Of a stretch of DNA of 23,545 nt, positions 1 through 8,771 are shown in pieces. Position 1 is the first letter of the stretch. The number at the start of each line of letters is the position of its first letter. This stretch comes from UM-FILTER-47-13 sp964445195 (GTDB lineage Bacteria; Pseudomonadota; Alphaproteobacteria; Micavibrionales; Micavibrionaceae). The notes beneath the pieces are model-generated. The model ran no database searches. It was given only the letters and a program-made list of their open reading frames with translations, and had not been told where the DNA came from. The stretch covers positions 1 through 23,545 of the forward strand of contig CAYUKA010000034.1 in the NCBI GenBank assembly GCA_964445195.1, given 5' to 3'. Position numbers and translations under genes: made by a program.

Positions 1-192
1 CACAGCTGTATGGGCTATGCCGAAACTGACGGCGACCCGAACGAGTGGGTGGCCGTACCGCAGGGCCTTTGTGAGAAGCTGGTTGGCGGCTCCCTGACCG
101 CCGGTGAAGGCGGCGCCAAGGCCAAGAGCGGCTGTGAAGGCAAAAATGGCTGTGAAGGCCACGAAGACAAAGCTGAAGACAAGGAAGGCTAA
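1..192 (+). CDS. bufA1: Bufferin precursor BufA (DUF2282), 3' end only
   Basis: This is the C-terminal 63 codons of a small cysteine-containing protein; the start lies left of the window. The frame is open from base 1 and ends at TAA 190-192. The segment has spaced cysteines (SCMG, GLCEKL, SGCEGK, NGCEGH) and a charged Lys/Glu/Gly-rich tail, as in the DUF2282 family of periplasmic precursor peptides. In the bufferin family these peptides are post-translationally modified on cysteines by the adjacent DUF692 enzyme and help the cell withstand copper. The call rests mainly on context: bufB, bufC and a DoxX gene follow directly. The signal peptide and first half cannot be checked here. Confidence 0.75.
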   Translation, partial: HSCMGYAETDGDPNEWVAVPQGLCEKLVGGSLTAGEGGAKAKSGCEGKNGCEGHEDKAEDKEG

Positions 193-199
193 GCCTCCT

Positions 200-1105
200 A
201 TGACGACGATATCCTACATGGATAACAGCGCATACCCGCTTCCGGCCCGCCCGTTCAGGGCGGCCGGGATCGGGCTGCGCACCCCGCATTACGAGGATTT
301 GCGCGAACAAAGGCCGGATATCGGCTGGATCGAGGTCCATCCGGAGAATTATTTCGGTGGCGGCACGCATCGCCGCTATCTTGGCAAGGCGCGGGAGCTT
401 TACCCGTTGAGCCTGCATGGCGTCGGCCTGTCGCTGGGGTCCGACCAGCCGGTCGATGACGGCCATATCAAGAAATTCAAAGAGCTGATCGATATTTTCG
501 AGCCGTTCCAGGTCTCCGACCATGTGTCGTGGAGCGCGAGCGGCAACGCGCATCTGAACGATCTGCTGCCCTTGCCTTATACGCAGGAAACGCTGAACAG
601 GCTGTGCAACAATATCGATCATGTCCAGACGGCGTTCGGCCGGGAAATACTGGTTGAAAACCCGTCGACCTACCTGTCATTCACCATTGATGAAATGACC
701 GAATATGAATTCATGAACGAGATTGCGCGCCACACCGGCTGCCATGTCCTGCTCGATGTCAATAATATCTATGTCCAGGCCGTCAATCACGGTTTTGATC
801 CTTATGAATATATCGACAAGATTAACCCGACGCCGGTGCGCGAAATCCATCTCGCCGGTCATACGGAACGGGAATTCGAGGACGGCACGATCCTGGTCGA
901 CACCCATAACCGCCCGGTGCGCGATGAGGTCTGGGCGCTTTACGACCACACGATTGCCCGGATCGGCGCGATACCTACACTGATCGAATGGGACGGCGAT
1001 ATCCCGCCGCTGCAGGAAATCGTCACCCACGCCGATAAGGCGCAGGCGGTGATCGACAGGCATAGCCACACCAACCAGGACGGGCTGGCCGATGCGGCTG
1101 AGTGA
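200..1105 (+). CDS. bufB1: BufB, DUF692-family multinuclear iron oxidase (MNIO)
   Basis: The protein is 301 residues from ATG 200. That start has AAGGAAGG at 181-188 upstream, overlapping the end of bufA; the in-frame upstream extension runs inside bufA and is compositionally bufA-like, so I reject it. ATG 218 is an alternative. Hallmarks of the DUF692 TIM barrel are visible: GIGLR at 23-27, LHGVGLSLG at 72-80, VSDHVSW near 105-111, VENPSTY at 152-158, LLDVNNIYV at 184-192, EIHLAGH at 215-221, DTHNRPV at 234-240 and IEWDGD at 262-267, which supply the His/Asp/Glu iron ligands. Family members modify cysteines of the precursor peptide together with a DUF2063 partner. The last codons overlap bufC by 14 bases, suggesting translational coupling. 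Confidence 0.93.
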   Translation: MTTISYMDNSAYPLPARPFRAAGIGLRTPHYEDLREQRPDIGWIEVHPENYFGGGTHRRYLGKARELYPLSLHGVGLSLGSDQPVDDGHIKKFKELIDIFEPFQVSDHVSWSASGNAHLNDLLPLPYTQETLNRLCNNIDHVQTAFGREILVENPSTYLSFTIDEMTEYEFMNEIARHTGCHVLLDVNNIYVQAVNHGFDPYEYIDKINPTPVREIHLAGHTEREFEDGTILVDTHNRPVRDEVWALYDHTIARIGAIPTLIEWDGDIPPLQEIVTHADKAQAVIDRHSHTNQDGLADAAE

Positions 1106-1910
1106 AATCCAGCACCGCTTCAAGGATACGATGCTCGACCCTGCCCATATCGACGGCGCCGAAGGGGCGGCTTTCCGGGCGCTGTTCGCACAAAATACCG
1201 GCATCTGCCTTGAAAACCGCCTCAAAGTCTATCGCAATAACGTGATCAAAAGCCTGACCGGCGCGGCGATGGCCGCCCTGCCGATGACCCAAAAGCTGGT
1301 CGGCGAAGAGTTCCTTGAGCGCGCCGTGCGTGCCTATATTATCGGCAACCTGCCGACCGAGGGGAACCTGAACCTTTACGGGCTGAGCTTTCCCGCTTTT
1401 ATCAGGGATTATGAACCGGCACAGGCCCTGCCCTACCTGCATGACTTCACGCGGCTGGAATGGGCGTGGGAAGCGGCCTATTACGCCGATGATGATACGC
1501 CGCTCGCGCCCGAAGCGCTGGCGACGCTCGATCAGGAGACACTGCCCGATCTCACTTTACAGCTGCGCAGCTCCTGCGCGCTGATCGAGTCAGAGTGGCC
1601 GCTTGATGCGATCGTCGATTTCTGCCGGTCTGATGATAGTGACGAAGACATGCAGGCCCTGCCGGAACGCGGCGTCACAATGATGGTCTTCCGCCCGGCC
1701 TTAAAAGTCGAAATGCGGCGCCTGCACGAGGCTGAATACGCTTTCCTGCAAGCCCTGCGCAACGGCCAGACAATTTACGAATCCGCCGTAACCGCCGAAG
1801 CGATTGATCCGAATATAGATTTAACGGAGATACTACAGAAACATTTAAGCCTTGGCACATTCGCGGGCTTTGCTATCAGGAGCAACGATAATGAAGACAT
1901 TACTGGTTAA
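1092..1910 (+). CDS. bufC1: BufC, DUF2063-family partner of the DUF692 enzyme
   Basis: A 272-residue cytosolic protein. The N-terminal part has the family signature RLKVYRNN at 43-50, followed by a segment matching LVGEEFLERAVRAYI and an FIRDYEPAQALPYL stretch with the DFTRLEWAWEAAYYA helix typical of DUF2063 (putative DNA-binding domain in older annotations). In DUF692/DUF2063 pairs this protein presents the precursor to the iron enzyme. It starts inside bufB (14-base overlap) and its end overlaps bufD by 20 bases, so all four genes look like one transcript. The C-terminal third is less conserved and I assign it no separate function. Confidence 0.9.
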   Translation: MRLSEIQHRFKDTMLDPAHIDGAEGAAFRALFAQNTGICLENRLKVYRNNVIKSLTGAAMAALPMTQKLVGEEFLERAVRAYIIGNLPTEGNLNLYGLSFPAFIRDYEPAQALPYLHDFTRLEWAWEAAYYADDDTPLAPEALATLDQETLPDLTLQLRSSCALIESEWPLDAIVDFCRSDDSDEDMQALPERGVTMMVFRPALKVEMRRLHEAEYAFLQALRNGQTIYESAVTAEAIDPNIDLTEILQKHLSLGTFAGFAIRSNDNEDITG

Positions 1911-2358
1911 AGCCAACGATCTGATCGAACCGCTACGCGGCATTGCCGACAAAATCGGCGCACCCTTGCTGGATTTATCCTTCCGTCTTTATCTCGGCTG
2001 GGCCTTCTTCCAGTCGGGCCTGGGGCGGGCGGAGGATTATTTCAGCGGCAACTGGGATACGCAGATATTCCTTTTCGATCTCGAACACCCGGTTCCCGGC
2101 CTTGACGCCGCACTCGCCGCGCCGATCACGACACTGGCGGAACTTATTCTGCCGGTTCTGGTCATGGCCGGCCTGTTCACGCGTTTCGGCGCCGCCGGGC
2201 TGTTCGTCATGGCGCTGGTCATCCAGCTCACCTACATTGAGAACTCCCAGCACTTGCTATGGATGGCGCTGGCCGCTTCACTGTTTATTAAAGGGCCGGG
2301 CCGGCTGTCCGCCGATCATTTCCTGGTCAAATGGCTGCGGCAGGGATCGCTGCGCTAA
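1891..2358 (+). CDS. bufD: BufD, DoxX-family membrane protein
   Basis: A 155-residue protein starting at ATG 1891, chosen because AGGAG lies at 1879-1883; an upstream in-frame codon at 1852 has no such site. It carries the DoxX pattern: LSFRLYLGWAFFQSGLGR in the first membrane segment, then three further hydrophobic helices (ALAAPITTLAELILPVLVMAGLFTRFGA, FVMALVIQLTYIENSQ, LWMALAASLFIKGPG) and the closing GPGRLSADHFL motif. DoxX proteins are four-helix inner-membrane proteins often placed at the end of DUF2282/DUF692/DUF2063 operons; a redox or electron-supply role is commonly suggested but not shown by this sequence. Confidence 0.88.
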   Translation: MKTLLVKANDLIEPLRGIADKIGAPLLDLSFRLYLGWAFFQSGLGRAEDYFSGNWDTQIFLFDLEHPVPGLDAALAAPITTLAELILPVLVMAGLFTRFGAAGLFVMALVIQLTYIENSQHLLWMALAASLFIKGPGRLSADHFLVKWLRQGSLR

Positions 2359-2382
2359 AATCAACGCCTGGCGCCTGCTATC

Positions 2383-2405
2383 GCATGCCGCAAAGCGGCA
2401 AATGC
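2383..2405 (+). terminator. Weak hairpin after the bufferin operon
   Basis: GCCGC (2387-2391) and GCGGC (2395-2399) form a 5-bp stem with an AAA loop 25-40 bases after the bufD stop, and flanking GCAT/ATGC can extend it with a bulge. No T tract follows, so it is at best a Rho-type or weak terminator. Confidence 0.3.
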
Positions 2406-2498
2406 TTGAGCCTGCCTCCTGTTTGCGTCACATAATGCAGTAACAGCCCGTTACAGAATGAATGAAGACGCATATGACAGGATAGGCAGGACAGGATT

Positions 2499-4208
2499 AT
2501 GAAACCGTTTTTCAAAACCGGAGACTCTCAGGACCTTCTGAATGTATTAAATTTCGCGCAGGCAATCATCGAGTTCGCGCCCGACGGCACGATTCTGACC
2601 GCCAACCAGAACTTCCTTGACGCGATGGGATATACACTCGACGAAATCAAGGGCAAACATCACAGTCTTTTTGTCGATAAAGACTATGCCAAAAGCCCGG
2701 ACTATAAAGCTTTCTGGGAACGCCTCGCCAACGGCGAGCATTTCACCGATGAGTTCCGCCGGTTCGGCAAGGGCGGCAAGGAAATCTGGATACAGGCCAG
2801 CTACAACCCCGTACCCGACAAAAGCGGTCATGTCTGCAAGGTCGTCAAGTTCGCGACCGACATCACCGATGCAAGGCGTGAACGCACATACTACCAGGGA
2901 CAGATCGAGGCGATCGGCAAAGCGCAGGCGGTCATCGAATTCGAGCCGGACGGCACGATCATCACCGCGAATCAGAACTTCCTTGATGCCGTCGGCTATA
3001 CGCTTGATGAGATCAAAGGACAGCACCACCGCATTTTCGTTGATCCGGCCGAAGCGCAAAGCAAGGAGTACCAGGAGCTTTGGGACGGGCTGCGCCATGG
3101 CGAGCACCGCACCGGCGAGTTTCGCCGTTTCGGCAGGGACGGCCAGGAAATCTGGATCCAGGCGACCTATAACCCGATTCTTGATATGAACGGCCGGGTG
3201 TTCAAGTTCGTGAAATTCGCCACCGATATTACCGGAACCAAGCGCCGTAATGCCGACTTTGAAGGCCAGATCGAGGCCATCAGCAAGGCGCAGGCCGTCA
3301 TCGAGTTTGAGACCGACGGCACAATTGTCACCGCCAATCCGAATTTCCTGCAGGCCGTGGGTTACACGCTTGACGAGATCAAAGGCAAACATCACAGTAT
3401 TTTTGTCGACCCGGCCTACGCAAGTGGCGAGGACTACAAGCATTTCTGGGAACGGCTGCGCGCCGGCGAACACTTCACCGCCGAATTCCAGCGTTTCGGC
3501 AAAGGCGGCCGGGAAATCTGGATACAGGCGACTTATAACCCGATTTTTGATATGAGCGGCGATGTCTTCAAAGTGGTCAAATTCGCCACGGATATCAGCC
3601 GGCAGGTCGGGGCGCGCCAGGAAGCCGAGCGCAAAAGCAACGAAGCGTCTGAAAATATCCAGACCGTTACCAGCGCCACCGCCGAAATGCTGACATCGAT
3701 CAATGAAATCAACAGCAACATGGCCAAATCGCAAAGCGCGATCCGCGATATCATCCAGAAGAACCAGAACGCCTCGAACCTGACATCACAGCTACAGGAT
3801 AACACCAAGGCGATGGAGGGCATTGTCGAGCTGATCCGCGGCATTTCCGAACAGGTCAACCTGCTGGCCCTGAACGCCACAATCGAAGCGGCACGGGCCG
3901 GGGAAGCCGGCAAGGGATTCGCCGTCGTCGCCGGCGAAGTCAAGTCGCTGGCCAATGAAACCGCCAAGGCCACCGATCAGATTTCACAGGAAATCGAGTC
4001 AATTCAGCGCGTTGTCGACGATGTGGTTAATGGCGGCAAGGTAATCGTCGATTCAACAACATCCGTCGGCGAGTATATTGAAACCATCGTCGCGGCGATG
4101 GAAGAACAGACCGCCGTGACGAATGAAATTTCCGAAAATATGCAGAAAATCAACCAGGGCTTTTCCGATCTCGATAACTGCATCCAGCGCATTTCAGCCA
4201 CGGGATAA
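2499..4208 (+). CDS. Soluble methyl-accepting chemotaxis protein with three PAS domains
   Basis: A 569-residue protein from ATG 2499 with AGGACAGG just upstream. No transmembrane segment or HAMP domain is visible, so it should be cytosolic. Three PAS domains lie at about 18-124, 140-244 and 262-366 and repeat with a period of exactly 122 residues; each has the A(V/I)IEF..DGTI.TAN.NFL core, a GYTLDEIKG loop and the WIQA(S/T)YNP strand. This PAS subtype is found in Aer- and BdlA-like energy or redox receptors; the ligand cannot be told from sequence. A short MCP signalling hairpin follows at about 380-555 with the canonical tip EQVNLLALNATIEAARAGE near 451-469. No C-terminal CheR-tethering pentapeptide is visible (it ends RISATG). 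It stands alone, followed by a terminator. Confidence 0.92.
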   Translation: MKPFFKTGDSQDLLNVLNFAQAIIEFAPDGTILTANQNFLDAMGYTLDEIKGKHHSLFVDKDYAKSPDYKAFWERLANGEHFTDEFRRFGKGGKEIWIQASYNPVPDKSGHVCKVVKFATDITDARRERTYYQGQIEAIGKAQAVIEFEPDGTIITANQNFLDAVGYTLDEIKGQHHRIFVDPAEAQSKEYQELWDGLRHGEHRTGEFRRFGRDGQEIWIQATYNPILDMNGRVFKFVKFATDITGTKRRNADFEGQIEAISKAQAVIEFETDGTIVTANPNFLQAVGYTLDEIKGKHHSIFVDPAYASGEDYKHFWERLRAGEHFTAEFQRFGKGGREIWIQATYNPIFDMSGDVFKVVKFATDISRQVGARQEAERKSNEASENIQTVTSATAEMLTSINEINSNMAKSQSAIRDIIQKNQNASNLTSQLQDNTKAMEGIVELIRGISEQVNLLALNATIEAARAGEAGKGFAVVAGEVKSLANETAKATDQISQEIESIQRVVDDVVNGGKVIVDSTTSVGEYIETIVAAMEEQTAVTNEISENMQKINQGFSDLDNCIQRISATG

Positions 4209-4241
4209 AGCGCACCAGCCTTTACGATTTCCCCATCTCAG

Positions 4242-4269
4242 CGGCGCCTTTCCCCGGCGCCGTTTTTTT
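4242..4269 (+). terminator. Rho-independent terminator of the PAS-MCP gene
   Basis: CGGCGCC (4242-4248), a 7-base loop, GGCGCCG (4256-4262), then seven T residues (4263-4269). The orientation fits the + strand gene. The T tract overlaps the stop codon of the oppositely oriented usher-like gene (4268-4270). Confidence 0.9.
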
Positions 4270-7200
4270 ACCACCGCCTGACCAGGTCGAGATACAGGCG
4301 CGGACCGCTGGCACCGCTGGCAGGCAGGATTTTATGCTCGGCAACGTCCATCCGCTCGCGGGCGCGCAGGACAAGGCGCGTACCGCCATCAGCCAGACTC
4401 TCCGTACCAAAGCTCTGCAGCACCGCATTATACGGCAACTCTTCGCCCGGCGGCGCATCCCAGGTAACGCCCGGCATATCGATCAGCACAACCATGCCGT
4501 CTTCACCAGCCGTGACCCGGTAACCGGTCACAGCGCTTAAATCCATGACGATTCGGGTTTTCTCCGGATGTTCGCCGATCCTGACACTGGTGGCCATCGC
4601 CGGCGTGATGTCAGTCATGTCTTGTTGTTCGTCTTCAGAAGAAGGAGCAACGCCCCCGCCGGAATCGTCCGACTCAAAGGAGGAGCGACCCCCTTCAAGC
4701 GTACTATCCCGAACAGGGGCGTTGTCCACTTCAGAAGTTTCCCCGGAAACGAGGGAGCTACCCTCATCCTGGGGAGAGACAGGAGCCGGCTGTGACGTCC
4801 CGGACACAGCGGAGGCGTGGTCGAGTTGGGCTATTCCACCACTTTCTCCGTCGGCTTCTCCCGCTGCATTCTCTTCTGCAGCCGGCTCCAGTAGGTAGAG
4901 ATCCACACCAAAGGCGTAGAGCTCTTCAGAAGAGACCGTGACGGTCTCGGCTGGGACGTTAACTTTGTAAGTCGGGTCGGCCCGGACGATATACGTACCG
5001 GGCATCACAAATTCGAACGCGTAATAACCGTCAAAGGCGGTTTCGCTTTCCATGAAAATCTCGCCGGTTTCGGCATCGACGAGCTGCAGGCGCATACCTG
5101 AAACCGGACGGCCGCTCGGCTCGCGCCATACGCTGCCGTCAATGGCACCGGTTTCAACGATCGGGAATTCAAAGCCGGGCATACTGCCGCGCCGCCCTAT
5201 TGTGCTGTAGCCTTTGCTTGCCGTGCGATAATAAGGATCTTCCAGAGACGGCTCGCTGACTGACAGATCTACGCGATGATCAGGCCTTACGGCAGCAAAG
5301 ACGAAGCCATCTTCGTTACTGGCAGCCGCAGACCGGCCAGCATCGACCGTTAATCGCGCGCCCTCCAGCGGTTCATCACCTTCAGAGAATACGCCGTCGC
5401 CATCATGATCAAGGAAGATGCGGCCAAGCACCCCTGCGTCACGCGCACGATTGCGGCTGGCGAGCTTATATTCGCGGTCATCATAATAAGGCGTCAAGGA
5501 TGTGCTGGCACGCAAGGTAAACTGCCATCCCCGCTCCTGCTGGTAATTCGCCGTCAGGGTCGAGAGAATGTCTTCAAAGTCATAGCCAAGCTGGACACTG
5601 CCGCCGGATGTCGAAGTCTGGAAATTATGAGAGAGGCTGAGCGCCCCCTGAAATGAATCGCGGGGGTTATAACGCAGTTCTGCGGTACCGTTATTCAGCA
5701 GCATTTCCGGGTGAAGCTGATAATTGAACGAACCGCGCGTCTGCCAGGAACCGCTGCTCCAGTTCAGGTTAAAGCCGGCGGTCGATGCTTCGTGAATCTC
5801 ATTGAGAAACCGTGTATTTGTTGAATGCCCGAAGCGCAGCCCGCCACCAGTAAAAGATTGCGAGGTATTCACCGTTGTCGTCGCAGTCCCGTCAGTAAAT
5901 TCGACATGGTCACCAGTGACGCGCAGGGCGATAGGTGGTAATAACGGCAAATCGACCTTGGTGTTGGCCTGGATTTCCCCTTCCAGACGGCGCAGGTTCT
6001 GGCCAAAACCGGCATCCTGGCTTTCAAAATCATTAAAGACCGCACCGCGTAAGTTCAGGCGCACACCCAGAAGCTGCGTTAAAAACCGCATATCATAGGC
6101 GCTGCCGCCGTTAATCTGACGGTATAGCTCGGCCTCCCCAATGCCGATCGGCGTACTGACCGTTACACCGCCCGTATAATATTTGAATAAATCGCGATCC
6201 TGGTTGCCCGGTGTCTCGGTATAGCTGCCAAACAATGTCAGCCATTTATTCAAACCATAGGAGGCTTCCAGATTCCGCGTCAGCTCTGGGGCATCAGCCG
6301 CAACATCATCTTCAAGCGGGATAAAAGGCCGGCTACCCTGTACTACACCGGCACGATAACGAAAATCTTGCGGTGGCAGCAACGCCCCATTCACGCGGTA
6401 CTCTTCGACCGTTTCCCGGATTTGTCCCTGCGGCCCGAACTGAATGACCCGGATGCGGTTATTACCAAAATTCAGGACCACATCTTCAAAACGGTATTCG
6501 CCGTCATCATCAATGACGCCGATTTCGATCAATTGGTTGTTATTGTATAGTTCCAGCTCCCAGCCGGGCGGGCCTGTTCCTTCGACAGTAATACGGTCAA
6601 ATTCACGCGTGCGTGTTGTCGGGGCATTCGACACCACCACACCGCGGCCACTGACACTATTTGAAATCAAATCCCGCTGGCCGATTGAAATATCGCCGAA
6701 TTCAACACGCTTTAAGGTCGGCAGGAACAGCGTTTCGCCTTCGGCCGCCTGCCGCGAGAACCGCGCCCGCAGATTGTCAGGCCGACGAAAATTACCGTCA
6801 CTATAAAGATAATTCGCCGAGTAATCCGCAACCATCTTGCCGATTTGCTGGATGCCGGCGAAATTCACACGGCCGGTCAGCTCTTTTTCGCGATTATCAT
6901 AGGTAAAGGACGACTGGATATCCAGCGCCGGCTTTCCAAACCAGCTGTAAGCATTCTCGCGAAACGGCCGTGTAATCCGGGCTTGTTTCTCCGCTTGCTC
7001 CTGCCGCGCCTCAAATATAGTCTGACGTTCCTCGCGTTCCTTACGGCGCACGAAAGAGAGCTCCTCCTCCGCCTCAACAAAAATGGTAATACTGGGAAGG
7101 TTGACCTCCATCTCTACAGGCCAGATTTCATTCAGGATATCCATGCGCACATAGATATCGCCTTCCATGACGAGATCTCTTGGAAGCACAGCATCAGCAG

Positions 7201-7561
7201 GCAGAGAGAAGCTTTCCCCGCGCACGATGTACTGACCGCGCTCGCCATCAATCGTGAAGGTATTCTCTTCACGGCTGGCAAAGCCGTCAATGTACGCGCG
7301 ATCAACCTCGGCCTCGACCAGAAACTCGAAACCTTCGGCCAGCTCAATGACAGGCAGGTAATAGCCGCCTTTGAACTGATACGCGATTATGGCGTCCGAT
7401 ATCGTCCAGCGTGGCAACATCAGGACACTGAATATCCACTCCTCGGGGTCACGCTCATCGGCCCCGCGAGCAGCTGGCGCAAGACTGATTGCGATGGTCG
7501 CACAAAGGACCAACGCGAACAGAGTCCGCCTTAGTATAACCGTCAAATATGATACGCCCAT
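4268..7561 (-). CDS. Usher-like outer-membrane protein with Cna-B-like domains and a C-terminal AMIN domain
   Basis: A 1097-residue exported protein with a signal peptide at 1-33 ending PAARGA. Residues 40-170 form a two-lobed N-terminal domain (YYLPVIELAEGF), followed by a charged coiled-coil-like stretch at 170-200. The region 200-700 is a beta-rich usher-type barrel with the plug-like pattern ITVEGTGPPGWELELY at 324-339, DGEYRFEDVVL at 353-363 and GPQGQIRETVEEY at 376-388. Two regulatory beta-sandwich domains follow (about 711-800 and 804-890), the first carrying an EF-hand-like DHDGDG at 718-723. A Ser/Glu/Asp-rich linker (892-985) leads to an AMIN domain (about 988-1095, SVRIGEHPEKTRIVMDLS). 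It probably exports the DUF4402 subunits encoded upstream, guided by the chaperone, while AMIN would bind peptidoglycan. Ordinary FimD/PapC ushers lack the AMIN end. Usher family assignment is moderate; AMIN is more secure. Confidence 0.75.
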   Translation of the reverse strand: MGVSYLTVILRRTLFALVLCATIAISLAPAARGADERDPEEWIFSVLMLPRWTISDAIIAYQFKGGYYLPVIELAEGFEFLVEAEVDRAYIDGFASREENTFTIDGERGQYIVRGESFSLPADAVLPRDLVMEGDIYVRMDILNEIWPVEMEVNLPSITIFVEAEEELSFVRRKEREERQTIFEARQEQAEKQARITRPFRENAYSWFGKPALDIQSSFTYDNREKELTGRVNFAGIQQIGKMVADYSANYLYSDGNFRRPDNLRARFSRQAAEGETLFLPTLKRVEFGDISIGQRDLISNSVSGRGVVVSNAPTTRTREFDRITVEGTGPPGWELELYNNNQLIEIGVIDDDGEYRFEDVVLNFGNNRIRVIQFGPQGQIRETVEEYRVNGALLPPQDFRYRAGVVQGSRPFIPLEDDVAADAPELTRNLEASYGLNKWLTLFGSYTETPGNQDRDLFKYYTGGVTVSTPIGIGEAELYRQINGGSAYDMRFLTQLLGVRLNLRGAVFNDFESQDAGFGQNLRRLEGEIQANTKVDLPLLPPIALRVTGDHVEFTDGTATTTVNTSQSFTGGGLRFGHSTNTRFLNEIHEASTAGFNLNWSSGSWQTRGSFNYQLHPEMLLNNGTAELRYNPRDSFQGALSLSHNFQTSTSGGSVQLGYDFEDILSTLTANYQQERGWQFTLRASTSLTPYYDDREYKLASRNRARDAGVLGRIFLDHDGDGVFSEGDEPLEGARLTVDAGRSAAASNEDGFVFAAVRPDHRVDLSVSEPSLEDPYYRTASKGYSTIGRRGSMPGFEFPIVETGAIDGSVWREPSGRPVSGMRLQLVDAETGEIFMESETAFDGYYAFEFVMPGTYIVRADPTYKVNVPAETVTVSSEELYAFGVDLYLLEPAAEENAAGEADGESGGIAQLDHASAVSGTSQPAPVSPQDEGSSLVSGETSEVDNAPVRDSTLEGGRSSFESDDSGGGVAPSSEDEQQDMTDITPAMATSVRIGEHPEKTRIVMDLSAVTGYRVTAGEDGMVVLIDMPGVTWDAPPGEELPYNAVLQSFGTESLADGGTRLVLRARERMDVAEHKILPASGASGPRLYLDLVRRW

Positions 7562-7760
7562 GAACCTGAGCAGAGAAGTGATTCGTAGAATAGCCCATTA
7601 ATATTTTACCAAAAGAATCGGTAAAGGCGAATAGAAAAAACTAAGATTCGATGAGGATTACCCTAAAAATCCACAGATTCGTATTGAGATTGCTCTGCCG
7701 GCACAGCGAACACACCTGCCGCAAGAGCGCAGACATCAAGCACATACAGAGCTATTTGGA

Positions 7761-8642
7761 TTACAGAGACGCTTCGCCGGAAGCCAGAAGCTGGCCGCCA
7801 TACTGGCTGTCATTACCATCGGCGATATACTCAACCCGCACACGGGAGCATGCAGACGCCTGCTCCGGCGGGAAGGTAAAGGCCTGCGTCATAAACCGTT
7901 TATCAACCTCAGGATAAACGGCAATACCCCGCACCTGCCGGGCAATATAATCGCCGCCGCCGCCAATGCATGTCAGCACGAGATCACCATATAAACTGCG
8001 GTTACCACCACGATGCAACGTGAACGACATCTGCGCCCCGTTCTCGGTACGCGACAGGCTGGCATCCGATATACGCGCCGAAGCCTCCAGCTGACCGTGG
8101 CGCACAAAAATCGGCATGGTCAACGCCGGCTGCATCGTCAAACGGAACGATTGCCCACTCGGCCTTTGCACATCTTCGGGACTGAAAGCCTCGGCCTCGG
8201 TTTCGGTGATAATCCACAGATGAGCGCGGTATTCACCGGCCTCAAGATCGCGCGGCCGCCGCAACAAAATCCGGATCTGCTGCGAGCCGCCCGGCGGGAT
8301 GGTCACACGTCTGGGCGCATAACGGATCATATCCTCCGCCCACTTGATTTCGGCCGCCGCCGCCTCATCGCCCTCAATATTCACCAGCGAGCGGCTTTCA
8401 TCCATACGATAGCGCCGCCAGCCCAGGCGATAGGTTTTGGCATCGGCCGAGTTATTCATCAATGTAATGATATCGGAACGGTGCGGCCCCTCGAATATGA
8501 TCCGCTTCATACTGACCCGCAGCGCCTGCGCATCCTTGATCCAGATCAGCCCGGCCGTCGAAAAGAAAAGGGCGGCCAAAGCCACCAGCGCCATAACAGA
8601 GTATAGCCGGTTTAGTCGTTTATCTGCAGAGGAGCGCACCAT
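7761..8642 (-). CDS. Periplasmic pilus-type chaperone (PapD/FimC-like)
   Basis: A 293-residue protein with an N-terminal hydrophobic export segment (about 14-41). The first immunoglobulin-like domain shows the chaperone pattern: a strand with KRIIFEGPHRSDIITLMN, then VTIPPGGSQQIRILLRRPRDLEAGEYRAHLWI, where the conserved basic residues and the EYR-H-W strand correspond to the chaperone G1 and F1 region. A second, more divergent domain follows with MSFTLHRGGNRSLYGDLVLTC. Such chaperones hold fibre subunits in the periplasm by donor-strand complementation. It sits between the DUF4402 subunit genes and the usher-like gene, 129 bases from the former and 199 from the latter, which supports the role. 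The start is the first Met; its ribosome site is weak. Confidence 0.82.
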   Translation of the reverse strand: MVRSSADKRLNRLYSVMALVALAALFFSTAGLIWIKDAQALRVSMKRIIFEGPHRSDIITLMNNSADAKTYRLGWRRYRMDESRSLVNIEGDEAAAAEIKWAEDMIRYAPRRVTIPPGGSQQIRILLRRPRDLEAGEYRAHLWIITETEAEAFSPEDVQRPSGQSFRLTMQPALTMPIFVRHGQLEASARISDASLSRTENGAQMSFTLHRGGNRSLYGDLVLTCIGGGGDYIARQVRGIAVYPEVDKRFMTQAFTFPPEQASACSRVRVEYIADGNDSQYGGQLLASGEASL

Positions 8643-8771
8643 GGTTTCAGCGGATCGTTAAATTTCAGATATTACTTAATTTCAGACAAGAGAACCTACG
8701 CATAAGATTCTTTAAATAGTGCAATAGTTTGATAAAAGTTGCAAGCGCTGTGACCGTCCGTATCCTGCCTG

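Noticed and set aside
104..199. Upstream extension of bufB to an ATG at 104
   Set aside because: It lies wholly within the bufA frame, is Ala/Lys-rich by frame shadowing, and the start at 200 has a well-placed AAGGAAGG.
1023..1442. 139-codon - strand frame across the bufB/bufC junction
   Set aside because: It is antisense to two well-supported genes and has no recognisable features.
2547..3734. 395-codon frame on the - strand
   Set aside because: It is antisense to the three PAS repeats and its own periodicity merely mirrors them; the + strand protein has clear PAS and MCP motifs.
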